NCBI GenBank assembly: GCA_020725025.1
Contig: DYFV01000014.1
Span: 17,097-81,096 of the forward strand
DNA: 64,000 nucleotides
Reading direction: 5' to 3'
Source: Azoarcus sp.
GTDB lineage: Bacteria > Pseudomonadota > Gammaproteobacteria > Burkholderiales > Rhodocyclaceae
Shown one piece after another: positions 34,747 through 42,196 of this stretch (the first letter of the stretch is position 1; each line of letters starts with the position of its first letter). Below the pieces are notes generated by a model. The model saw only the letters and a list, made by a program, of their open reading frames with translations. It had not been told where the DNA came from and searched no databases. The position numbers were made by a program, and so were the translations under genes.

Positions 34747-34980
34747 ATGGACAAGCACATCCAGGACGAGGCCCGGAACAGCAACATGGTCAAGAGTCCG
34801 GACGACTGGACCACGGGCGACGAGCCGATGACCGGGGCCCAGAAGTCCTACCTCAAGACCCTCTCCGAGGAAGCCGGAGAGCCCATGGACGAAAAACTCA
34901 CCAAGGCCGAGGCGTCGAAGAAGATCGACGAGCTGCAGCAGAAGACCGGCAGAGGCGTCAAGGAAGGGGGCGGGCACTAG
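34747..34980 (+). CDS. DUF3072 small protein
   Basis: 77 residues, very hydrophilic. The DUF3072 core is 'MTGAQKSYLKTLSEEAGEPM' followed by 'LTKAEASKKIDELQQKTGRG'. An AGGAGG site precedes the ATG. Function unknown for the family; the helical SAP-like layout suggests nucleic-acid or protein binding (weak inference). Its relation to the sbt genes 80 bp upstream is uncertain. Confidence 0.8.
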   Translation: MDKHIQDEARNSNMVKSPDDWTTGDEPMTGAQKSYLKTLSEEAGEPMDEKLTKAEASKKIDELQQKTGRGVKEGGGH

Positions 34981-35292
34981 GTCCGCCAGCCAGGTTCGCC
35001 TGGCTCGACGAACATCGTCGAGATCCTCGCCGAGCGACGCAGCGCCGAAGCCCGGAAGCGGGGCGGGCTCGCCCACCTCCAGATGCGGCACCGGATCGCG
35101 CTGCTCCTCATCCGGTCGAGCGCGCTGCGGCGGCCGTGATCTGCATCATGGAGAGCGGGTACAGACGCCTCCATGCGCCGTGGCTATAGTTCAATTGGGT
35201 ACCGCGCCGAATGCGTGCGCGGCGTCATCGCGTCCGGCGAGGTCCGGCCGCCGCAGGCCGGGTGCCGGAACCGGATGCGGAGGAGGGGCATC
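34981..35292. other. Intergenic region, no gene
   Basis: A 312-bp stretch between the DUF3072 gene and a small conserved-looking gene. A -10-like TATAGT is at 35185-35190, without a convincing -35. Sequence around 35181-35206 superficially resembles a tRNA D-arm, but no cloverleaf follows. Nothing else was recognised. Confidence 0.4.
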
Positions 35293-35553
35293 ATGCTTAG
35301 CATCCAGGACTGCATCGAGCTGTCCGACCTGAGCGAGGAAGAGATCCTCGCCATCGCCGAACACGAGCACATTCCCGAGATGGTGGCGATCGAGCTGGGC
35401 AGTTATCTCGTTCATACCGCCGAGGGCGAGAAGCGAATCAAGGCCATGATCGTCGACGACATCGACGCGGCCCGCGCCCGCGGCGACCTGAAGCGGGTGG
35501 CCTCGCTCAAGCTGGTACTGCGCCACTACCTCGAGCACCACGTCTGCAAGTGA
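35293..35553 (+). CDS. Small hypothetical protein (86 aa)
   Basis: 86 residues from an ATG preceded by GGAGGAGGGG. The protein is acidic and helical: 'DCIELSDLSEEEILAIAEHE', 'IPEMVAIELGSYLVHTAEG', and a C-terminal 'LKRVASLKLVLRHYLEHH'. Good ribosome site, ordinary composition and a clear stop suggest a real gene. Family not recognised. It is convergent with the L,D-transpeptidase gene, 4 bp apart. Confidence 0.7.
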   Translation: MLSIQDCIELSDLSEEEILAIAEHEHIPEMVAIELGSYLVHTAEGEKRIKAMIVDDIDAARARGDLKRVASLKLVLRHYLEHHVCK

Positions 35554-35557
35554 GGGG

Positions 35558-37210
35558 TCAGGGGCGAGGCGCCGCCAGAGCCTCGAGGAGCGGGCCGTCG
35601 CGCCCGTAGATGTCGCGCTTGAAGGCGATGCGGCCATCCGGGAGCGCGTCGGCCGTCCAGTACAGGATGAGGATGGGCACGGGGCGCTCGAGGCCGACAT
35701 CGACGGTGCGCCCGGAATCGATCCGCGCCTCGATGGCTGCCCGGTTCCAGCGCCCCGGGTCGTCGAAGAGCAGCTCGACGAGCTCGAGCGGATTCTCGAC
35801 CCGGATGCAGCCGGAGCTCACCGCGCGCCGATCGCGCTCGAAGAGCCGCTTGTTGGGCGTGTCGTGGAGGTAGACCGCGTACCGGTTCGGGAAGCGGATG
35901 GCGACCCGGCCGAGCGGGTTGGCGGGGCCGGCGTCCTGGCGCAGCAGCACGTCGCCGGGCGGCTCTTCCCAGTCGATCCAGTAGGGATCGAGCTCTTCGC
36001 CGCCGGACTGGACGACACGGATCTGGTTGCGCTCGAGGTAGCCGAGATCCTCGCGGACCTTGGGCAGCACGTCCTCGCGCAGGATGGTGGGCGGAATGGT
36101 CCAGGTGGGGTTGAAGGTGAAATAGGTGATCTGCGAGCGCAGCATGGGCGTGGAGCGGTAGGGCAGGCCGACCTGCACGCGCGAGTTCCACACGGGCTTC
36201 GACTCTCGGAAGTAGGTGATGCGGTAGCCGGCGATGTCGACCAGGACGAAGTCGGCTGGAAGGTCGCGAAGCAGCCAGCGTGCGCGCTCGAGGTTCGCAC
36301 GCAGCTGTTCGATGCGCGCCTCGACCGGCTCGTTCAGGGCGGCCAGGGTGGCGGGACCGACGACGCCGTCGGCCGCCAGGTGCTGCTCGCGCTGGAACTG
36401 CCGCACGGCGTGCGCGAGGGTGTCGTCGTAGCGCTCGCCCGCGCCCGCCGGGACGGCGGGAATACCGGCTTGCGCCAGGCGGGTGCGCAGGGCGAGCACC
36501 CGCGTGTCGCTCGTGCCCGGCTGGAGCGCCGGGCCGGGCGGAACCTTGGTCCAGCCGCCGGCCGCGGCGATGGCGCGAAGCTCCCGCAGGCCGTTACGCA
36601 GGCTGCGGTAGGCCCGATGGTTCGGACGGGCGCGCTCGATGAGCGCCGCGACCTCCCCGTCGAGCGCCGCGGCGTGAATCGCCGCGAGCCACTCGTCGGA
36701 GGCGGTCGGGCGGTTCGCGATGCGCCAGTCGGGCCGCTCCCGCTCGGAGTCCAGCTTGCCGCTGTGCACATGCGCGATCGCCTCCATCAGCATTCGGGTG
36801 GCGAGGATGTCGAGCTGCACCCGCGCCTCGGAGTCCTTGGCGGCCGCCCGTAGCCGCGGCAGGGTGTCGGCGAGATAGTCCGCCGGCCGCAGGCCGTCCC
36901 CGCTCACGCTCGCCAGGGCGGCGACGAGCGCGTCGAAGCGGGCCGGGCGATCCCACGCCGGCGCATAGCCGCGCTGGGCATAGAACCGCGCCACGACTTC
37001 TCCGGGCAGGAAACGGCTGCCGTCCGGCAGCGTCAGCGCGCCGTCCGTCGCCTGCTCGAGCTGCGCGCGCACCAGGGGTGCGAGCGGGTGGGACGCCGAA
37101 ACGCCCGTCGCACCGATTTCTGGCGCCGGCAGCACCAGCACGAACAGCATCACCAGCAGGATTCGCAGTCTCGCCAAGGCGGTTCTCTCCAGCCGCCACG
37201 CTGCTACCAT
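35558..37210 (-). CDS. L,D-transpeptidase of the YcbB/LdtD type with peptidoglycan-binding domain
   Basis: 550 residues. A signal anchor ('LRILLVMLFVLVLPAPEIG') is followed by the scaffold domain (about 45-225). A peptidoglycan-binding domain follows ('LALRTRLAQAGIP', 'AVRQFQREQHLAADGVVGPA'; about 235-300), and then a YkuD catalytic domain. Its active site shows the histidine in 'YAVYLHDTPNKRLFERDRRA' and the cysteine in 'VSSGCIRVENPLEL'. It forms 3-3 cross-links in periplasmic peptidoglycan. Length and domain order match E. coli YcbB. It is divergent from a second, smaller L,D-transpeptidase-fold gene. Confidence 0.9.
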   Translation of the reverse strand: MVAAWRLERTALARLRILLVMLFVLVLPAPEIGATGVSASHPLAPLVRAQLEQATDGALTLPDGSRFLPGEVVARFYAQRGYAPAWDRPARFDALVAALASVSGDGLRPADYLADTLPRLRAAAKDSEARVQLDILATRMLMEAIAHVHSGKLDSERERPDWRIANRPTASDEWLAAIHAAALDGEVAALIERARPNHRAYRSLRNGLRELRAIAAAGGWTKVPPGPALQPGTSDTRVLALRTRLAQAGIPAVPAGAGERYDDTLAHAVRQFQREQHLAADGVVGPATLAALNEPVEARIEQLRANLERARWLLRDLPADFVLVDIAGYRITYFRESKPVWNSRVQVGLPYRSTPMLRSQITYFTFNPTWTIPPTILREDVLPKVREDLGYLERNQIRVVQSGGEELDPYWIDWEEPPGDVLLRQDAGPANPLGRVAIRFPNRYAVYLHDTPNKRLFERDRRAVSSGCIRVENPLELVELLFDDPGRWNRAAIEARIDSGRTVDVGLERPVPILILYWTADALPDGRIAFKRDIYGRDGPLLEALAAPRP

Positions 37211-37349
37211 AAGACCTCCGTCGGGTCACCCGCGCAGCGTGCAAGCAGGGTGCCCGGCGTTTCCGCGGTGGCTCCAGGGTCGCCAATAATCAAGAACGAC
37301 TCCGCCGCCGCGCGAGCGCGCGTCCGGGTCGTCACGACATGCCCGGACG

Positions 37350-38054
37350 ATGATTGCATTCATGCGACGGTGGTTCCTCGCAGGGGGGCTCCTTGCGGCG
37401 TGCGCGACCGCCGCTTCGGCCGCAGCCGCCCTCCCGACGCCCCTGTTCCACGCGCTGGCCTCAGAGGCGCCGGCGCTCGACCCGAAAGTGCTGCGACTCG
37501 CGGTGTCCGCCGTAGAGTGTGCCGCCGCCTCCGGCGAGGCACCAGCCCGCCGCCTCGCCGTCATCGACTATTCGTTGCCGTCCTCCCGGCCAAGGCTGTG
37601 GGTGTTCGACCTGGAGCAGCGCCGCCTGGTCTTCGAGGAGCTCGTTGCCCACGGACGGAAATCCGGCGGGCTCATCGCCACTCGCTTCTCCAACATCCCC
37701 GACAGCCACCAGTCGAGCATCGGCCTGTTTCGCACCGACGAGGCCTATGTCGGCCGCAACGGCTACTCCTTGCGTCTCGACGGTCTCGAGCCGGGCATCA
37801 ACGACCGCGCCCGGGAAAGGGCGATCGTCATGCACGGCGCCCCCTACGTCGACTCGGACTGGATTTCCCGCCACGGCTACCTCGGGCGCAGCCACGGCTG
37901 CCCGGCAGTACGTTCGGACGTCGCTCGCGAAATCATAGACATCCTGAAGGGTGGGCAGTTCGTTTTCTCCTACTATCCGGACCGCGACTGGCTGGCCGGA
38001 TCGGCCTATCTCAACTGCTCGGCGCCCGTCGTGGCGCTCGCCGGCCGGGACTGA
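37350..38054 (+). CDS. Exported murein L,D-transpeptidase-domain protein (YkuD_2 type)
   Basis: 234 residues with a signal peptide ('WFLAGGLLAACATAASAAAA'). The catalytic region is the compact YkuD_2 type: 'LAVIDYSLPSSRPRLWVFDL', 'ARERAIVMHGAPYV' with the histidine, and 'GRSHGCPAVRSDVA' with the cysteine. This family is related to classical L,D-transpeptidases, but its exact reaction is less studied. It is divergent from the YcbB-type gene across 139 bp. A 24-bp palindrome begins 50 bp after its stop. Confidence 0.85.
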   Translation: MIAFMRRWFLAGGLLAACATAASAAAALPTPLFHALASEAPALDPKVLRLAVSAVECAAASGEAPARRLAVIDYSLPSSRPRLWVFDLEQRRLVFEELVAHGRKSGGLIATRFSNIPDSHQSSIGLFRTDEAYVGRNGYSLRLDGLEPGINDRARERAIVMHGAPYVDSDWISRHGYLGRSHGCPAVRSDVAREIIDILKGGQFVFSYYPDRDWLAGSAYLNCSAPVVALAGRD

Positions 38055-38104
38055 GACGCCCCCGGTGCCGTCCGGTTTTCCGGACGCATCCTGTCCTGGG
38101 GCAT

Positions 38105-38128
38105 GGCTGTTTCAGATCTGAAACAGCC
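38105..38128. promoter_or_regulatory. Perfect 24-bp palindrome, candidate enhancer (UAS)
   Basis: GGCTGTTTCAGA (38105-38116) followed directly by its reverse complement TCTGAAACAGCC. It lies about 200 bp upstream of the sigma-54 promoter, the usual enhancer distance, and an enhancer-binding protein is encoded in the same locus. The alternative is a terminator hairpin for the upstream gene, but there is no U-tract. Confidence 0.6.
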
Positions 38129-38325
38129 CGGTCCGTATCCGCCGATCGGCCGGGATCGCCCTCGCCATGGGAGTTCCCGCGGGATGAAGCGGCGTCCGCC
38201 GGCGGCAGGACGCACGCGGCGCTGTAAAGGATCTGAACAAGCTCCGACCCTGGGCCGGGCCCGCCTGGCCCAGGGCGCCGTCCGAATCCTTTCCCCTTCA
38301 AAGGTTTGCCGCGAGCGCCTCGTCG

Positions 38326-38340
38326 TGGCACAGGTCTTGC
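38326..38340 (+). promoter_or_regulatory. Sigma-54 promoter of the repeat-protein operon
   Basis: TGGCAC-AGGTC-TTGC: GG at 38327-38328 and GC at 38339-38340, exactly 12 bp apart, matching TGGCACG-N4-TTGC at all but one core position. The predicted transcript start is near 38351, about 50 bp before the ATG at 38402. Confidence 0.75.
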
Positions 38341-38401
38341 CGTCCTGCACCGCACCGGGCGCGGCAGCGGGCCGCGCTACGGCTCTTGAAGGGGAAATGC
38401 G

Positions 38402-39991
38402 ATGAGAAAAACCTTGATTTCCAGCGCCATTGCCCTGGCCTTCGGTCTTGCCGGCCAGGTTTGGGCGAACCCGACCAACAACGTGAACGACGTGGGCGGC
38501 GACAACAGCCAGAGCGCGACCGCTAACTCGACCATGGGCGGTGACGGCAGCCCGCAGGCCAACGAGTTCTCGAGCGCAACGCTGGACGCCTCCGACAACT
38601 CGTTTACCGACAACTCGGCCACCGACAACTCCAACAACTCGGACAACTCGTTCACCGACAATTCGGCGACCGACAACTCCAACAACTCGGACAACTCGTT
38701 CACGGACAATTCGGCGACCGACAACTCCGACCACTCGGACAACTCGTTTACCGACAACTCCGATAACTCCGACAACTCCGACAACTCCTTCACCGACAAC
38801 TCCGACAACTCGGATCAGGCCAACGACAAGAGTGTCGGCGACAACCGCGAAAACGCCGGTGCAGTCGCCGCCGACGGCACGGGCACTGCGGCCGCCAACA
38901 ACGGCTCTACCGCCACCACCAGCTTCTCCGATGCGTTCAACAGCACCACGGTCGTCAACTCGACCGAGCTGAACGGCAGCGTGAGCGGCGTCTCCGTGCA
39001 GAACCTCGGCAACCTCGTGACCAACAACGGCAACGCCAACGGTGGTAACGGCGGTGACGGGATCGGCGGCGTAGGCGGTGACGCCTTCGGCGGAAATGCC
39101 GACGGCACCGGCGGAATGGGCGGCAACGCGAACGGCGCCGACGGTGGCAACGGCGGCAACGGCGGCACGAACGCCACCGGAGCCGTTGCGTCGGGTAACG
39201 CGAACGGCGCCAACGGCGGCCAAGGCGGCGACGCGGCCGGCGCGAACGGCGGCAACGGCGGCGACGCCTTCGGCAGCGTGGCCACATCCGGTAACGCGTC
39301 CGGTGCGGATGGCAGCTTTGGCGGCGATGCCGACACCGCGACCTCCGATGGCGGAGCGGCCCAGGCCCAGGGCGGCGACACCGTCGCGACCAACAACGCG
39401 AACGGCGGCGATTCCGCCGCGACGCCGGACACCCAGCCGAACAGCGCTACGTCCAGCAGCGACGCCACCGCCGGCGATGCCAACGCCACCGGGGTGGCGA
39501 GCACCGCGGCGGGCGGCAATGGTGGTACCTCCACCAACACCGCCGGCGACGGCGGCGCGGGCGGCACCGCGACCAGCGGCACCGCCACCAGCGGTGACGC
39601 GACCGGTGCCGACGGCGGTATGGCGAGCAACACCGCCGGGAATGCCGGTGATGGCGGCCCGGCCACGAGCGGTGCGGCCACCAGCGGCGATGCGACCGGC
39701 GCCGACGGCGGCATGGGCGGTGCCGGCGGCACCAACACCGCGGGCAACGGTGGCGACGGTGGCGGCAACACCGGCGGCACGGCCGCGGCGGGCAACGGCG
39801 AAGCCGGCAACGGCGGTGCCGGCGGGGCTGGCGGGACGGTCACCGTCAGCGGCGGCGAGTTCAACATGTCGAACACCATCAGCGGCAGCTTCACGAATGG
39901 TGCCGGCATCATCATCAACGCCCAGAACACCGGTATCGGTGCCCTGGTCCAGCAAAGCGCCAACGTGCAGTCGAACCTGACCGTCAGGTAA
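38402..39991 (+). CDS. Exported low-complexity repeat protein, candidate fibre/amyloid subunit
   Basis: 529 residues. Signal peptide 1-22 ('AIALAFGLAGQVWA'). Residues 65-140 are five tandem copies of an Asp/Asn/Ser/Thr-rich unit, 'DNSFTDNSATDNSNNS' and variants. Residues ~203-480 are dominated by Gly, Asn, Ala, Asp and Thr ('GNGGDG', 'SGNANGANGG' types). The last ~40 residues form a different segment ('GAGIIINAQNTGIGALVQQS', then 'ANVQSNLTV') that shares a motif with two neighbouring exported proteins. There are no cysteines. I recognise no exact family. With a C39 peptidase and a coiled-coil barrel encoded nearby, it is a plausible secreted fibre subunit. Confidence 0.7.
   Translation: MRKTLISSAIALAFGLAGQVWANPTNNVNDVGGDNSQSATANSTMGGDGSPQANEFSSATLDASDNSFTDNSATDNSNNSDNSFTDNSATDNSNNSDNSFTDNSATDNSDHSDNSFTDNSDNSDNSDNSFTDNSDNSDQANDKSVGDNRENAGAVAADGTGTAAANNGSTATTSFSDAFNSTTVVNSTELNGSVSGVSVQNLGNLVTNNGNANGGNGGDGIGGVGGDAFGGNADGTGGMGGNANGADGGNGGNGGTNATGAVASGNANGANGGQGGDAAGANGGNGGDAFGSVATSGNASGADGSFGGDADTATSDGGAAQAQGGDTVATNNANGGDSAATPDTQPNSATSSSDATAGDANATGVASTAAGGNGGTSTNTAGDGGAGGTATSGTATSGDATGADGGMASNTAGNAGDGGPATSGAATSGDATGADGGMGGAGGTNTAGNGGDGGGNTGGTAAAGNGEAGNGGAGGAGGTVTVSGGEFNMSNTISGSFTNGAGIIINAQNTGIGALVQQSANVQSNLTVR
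38594..38821 (+). repeat. Coding tandem repeats (five units, ~42-48 bp)
   Basis: Three 48-bp units (38594-38641, 38642-38689, 38690-38737) and two 42-bp units (38738-38779, 38780-38821) encode the DNSFTDNS... repeats. Units are close at nucleotide level, suggesting recent expansion by slippage or recombination. Confidence 0.85.
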
Positions 39992-40058
39992 GCGTCTGCG
40001 CGGCATGCCGGCGGAGTCGCAGCCGCCGGCATGCCGTCTTTGTGCGAGGAGTCGGACC

Positions 40059-40445
40059 ATGAAACAACAACTGTCCTTGCTGACCCTGGGGGTGGCGCTC
40101 GGCGTGCTTTGCGGGGCGTCGGGCACGGTACAGGCGGAAGAAGGCATTCTGCTGCGGGGCGAGTCGGACGCGTTCGAAGCGCAGCCGGCCGACACGTGGT
40201 GGCGCGACGGAGTCGTCGACGAGCAGGCGCTCGCCGACCATCGCGGCGGATCGGATCTGGAGCTCAACGAGATCCGGGCGGTCGGCACCGTCAGCGAAGT
40301 GGCCGCCTCCGATCTGGTGACGGGGCACAACGTCATTACGGAAGGTGCGCTGTCCGGCGCCACGGGCGTTCCGATGATCATCCAGAACAGCGGAAACGGC
40401 GTCCTCATACAGAACGCCGTGATCCTCAACGTGGACGTCCACTGA
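40059..40445 (+). CDS. Small exported protein with shared C-terminal motif, candidate minor subunit
   Basis: 128 residues with a signal peptide ('LTLGVALGVLCGASGTVQA'). The middle is acidic ('RGGSDLELNEIRAVGTVSEV'). The C-terminus 'VPMIIQNSGNGVLIQNAVIL' is the clearest example of the 'IQN-S/T-G-N-x-x-L-I-Q' motif also seen at the ends of the 529-aa and 335-aa proteins. By position it could be a minor or nucleating component. Its stop overlaps the C39 peptidase start (TGATG). Confidence 0.7.
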   Translation: MKQQLSLLTLGVALGVLCGASGTVQAEEGILLRGESDAFEAQPADTWWRDGVVDEQALADHRGGSDLELNEIRAVGTVSEVAASDLVTGHNVITEGALSGATGVPMIIQNSGNGVLIQNAVILNVDVH

Positions 40446-41137
40446 TGCCCGGGCTGCGCGGCGTCCTTACCGGCATCGCCCTCGGCCACGCGCTGCTCGC
40501 AGGAGCGGCCTTGGCCGAGGCTCCCCGGGTGATGGGACCGGGCGGCGCGAGCTACGCCGTCCCGGTCACCACCCTCAAGGGCATGCGCTATTCGGGGACC
40601 CTGCGACAGCAGTACGACTTCTCCTGCGGATCGGCCGCATTGGCCACGCTGCTCACGCATCACTACGGACGCCGGGTCGACGAGGCGCAGGTGTTCCAGC
40701 ACATGTTCGAGCGCGGCGACCAGGCGCGGATCCGGCGGGAGGGCTTCTCCATGCTCGACATGAAGCGCTATCTCGATGCTGCCGGCTTCCGCGCGGAGGG
40801 CGTTCGCGCCTCGCTCGAACAGCTCGCCAAGGCGGACGTGCCGGCGATCGCGCTCATCAAGGAGAACGGCTACGCGCACTTCGTCGTGGTCAAGGGGCTG
40901 CGCGGCGAGCAGGTGCTCATCGGCGATCCGGCCCAGGGCACGCGCGTGCTCGCGCGCGCCGATTTCGAGCGGTTCTGGACCAACCGTATTCTGCTGGTGG
41001 TGAGGGAGAAGATGGAGATCGCACAATTCAATCGCGAGGAGGACTGGCGCGTGCGGCCGCGCGCGCCGATCGCCGATGGACTGCACCGCGGCATGATGGA
41101 CGTGCTCCTGCTGCGCCGCGGGCCGATGGACTTCTGA
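40445..41137 (+). CDS. Exported C39-family peptidase, FapD-like
   Basis: 230 residues with a signal peptide ending near 'GAALAEAP'. It is a stand-alone C39 peptidase without an ABC transporter. The catalytic Gln and Cys are in 'RQQYDFSCGSAALATLL' (Q56, C61), the His in 'YAHFVVVKGL' (H145) and the Asp in 'VLIGDPAQGTRVL' (D161). This is the form of FapD, the peptidase needed for Fap amyloid export in Pseudomonas. It starts on the stop of the preceding gene and likely processes a component of the same export route (inference). Confidence 0.82.
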   Translation: MPGLRGVLTGIALGHALLAGAALAEAPRVMGPGGASYAVPVTTLKGMRYSGTLRQQYDFSCGSAALATLLTHHYGRRVDEAQVFQHMFERGDQARIRREGFSMLDMKRYLDAAGFRAEGVRASLEQLAKADVPAIALIKENGYAHFVVVKGLRGEQVLIGDPAQGTRVLARADFERFWTNRILLVVREKMEIAQFNREEDWRVRPRAPIADGLHRGMMDVLLLRRGPMDF

Positions 41138-41146
41138 GCGAGCGCC

Positions 41147-42154
41147 ATGAACAAGATGCGTGGTTTCCGGCGGGCCCCGCTGGCCGTGGCCGTGGTGGCG
41201 CTGGCCATTTCCCCCTTCGCAGCGCCGACGACCGGCGACGGCCCGCTTTCCGATACGCGGCGTGCCTGGCGCGGCGAGATCGAGCGGGTGCCGGCAGCCG
41301 GCTTCGCGCCGGCGCTGTGCACAAGGACGCTGGCGGCGCCCGAGCTCCTGGCGCTCGCCGACTGGCCGCTCGATGCCCATGGGCGCACCTGCCGCAGGGA
41401 TGTGGCGGCGGCAAACGGGGACCCCGGCCGTGATGCGGTCGAGGACGTCGTGGGCTACCCGCCCGTCGTGCCGGTGGTGGTCGGCAATCTCGCACGCGCG
41501 ACGCCGGCGCCACCCCTGGAGGCGCTGACACTTGCCGCGGCAGTCGACGAGGGCGAGCTCGCCGGCATGCGGGGCGGCTTCGAGCTGCCGGGCGGCCTGA
41601 TGATGTCCTTCGGTCTCGAGCGTCTCGTCTACATCAACGGAGAGCTGACGAGCACTATCCGCCTGAACGTGGTCGAACTGGGCGAACTCGTCGCTACCGG
41701 CGCCGTGTCGCCGCAGACGGCGGAAACCGCGCAGGCGATCCAGGCCGCTCAGGCCGGCCAGGTGGTACCCGGCGGACAGGCTGCTCTGCCATCGCAGGAA
41801 GCGGGAAGCGTGCAGGTGGCACCCTCTGCGCCAGCCGCCGGACCGTCCGTACAGACCGCCCGGTCCTCGCAAACCGCGCAGGCGTCGCAGGCAAGCCCGG
41901 CCGCGCCGGCAGTCCCCGCCGCCTCCCGGCCGGTCGAACTGGGCTCCACCCTGGCGGTGATTCAGAGCGGCGCCGGCAACTCGGTCGCCACCGAGGTTCG
42001 GGCCGCCGGAGCGTTGGGCACGGTGATCCAGAACTCGCTCAACGATCAGCGCCTGCAGATCGTCACCACGGTGCACGCGAAGGTGAACAGCCTGGAGCTG
42101 CTGCGCGCCGACCGGCTCAACCAATCGATCCGCGATTCCCTGAACCTGCGCTGA
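41147..42154 (+). CDS. Exported protein with shared C-terminal motif, FapE-like candidate
   Basis: 335 residues, ATG 9 bp after the peptidase stop. An N-terminal hydrophobic segment ('APLAVAVVALAISPFAAP') looks like a signal peptide. A Gln/Ala-rich low-complexity stretch spans about 195-260 ('QTAETAQAIQAAQAGQ', 'QTARSSQTAQASQASPA'). The conserved end is 'LGSTLAVIQSGAGNSVATEV' and 'GTVIQNSLNDQRLQIV', echoing the IQN motif of its neighbours. Position and motif suggest a FapE-like exported accessory component. Sequence identity to known FapE cannot be judged here. Confidence 0.6.
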   Translation: MNKMRGFRRAPLAVAVVALAISPFAAPTTGDGPLSDTRRAWRGEIERVPAAGFAPALCTRTLAAPELLALADWPLDAHGRTCRRDVAAANGDPGRDAVEDVVGYPPVVPVVVGNLARATPAPPLEALTLAAAVDEGELAGMRGGFELPGGLMMSFGLERLVYINGELTSTIRLNVVELGELVATGAVSPQTAETAQAIQAAQAGQVVPGGQAALPSQEAGSVQVAPSAPAAGPSVQTARSSQTAQASQASPAAPAVPAASRPVELGSTLAVIQSGAGNSVATEVRAAGALGTVIQNSLNDQRLQIVTTVHAKVNSLELLRADRLNQSIRDSLNLR

Positions 42155-42163
42155 TCCTGGGAG

Positions 42164-42189
42164 CACCGGCCGCCGGGCGGCGGCCGGTG
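42164..42189. terminator. Bidirectional hairpin between convergent operons
   Basis: CACCGGCCGCC (42164-42174), loop GGGC, GGCGGCCGGTG (42179-42189): a perfect 11-bp stem in the 42-bp gap between convergent stops. No strong U-tract. Confidence 0.65.
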
Positions 42190-42196
42190 GCTTCCC

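Larger units (their letters stand above)
38055..38401. other. Regulatory intergenic region upstream of the repeat-protein operon
   Basis: 347 bp containing a perfect 24-bp palindrome (38105-38128), a sigma-54-type promoter (38326-38340) and a GAAGGGGAA ribosome site before the ATG at 38402. No open frame here resembles a protein. Confidence 0.7.

Noticed and set aside
35181..35206. tRNA-like D-arm sequence (TATAGTTCAATTGGGTA)
   Set aside because: No anticodon arm or T-arm follows and the acceptor does not pair, so it is a chance resemblance.
38594..38821. Possible CRISPR array
   Set aside because: Units are contiguous without unique spacers and stay in frame inside a protein, so these are coding repeats.
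38006..42166. 1386-codon reverse-strand open frame over the repeat-protein operon
   Set aside because: It is the mirror of forward genes with signal peptides and a recognisable C39 peptidase. Its translation is His/Gly/Arg-rich shadow sequence with no domain.
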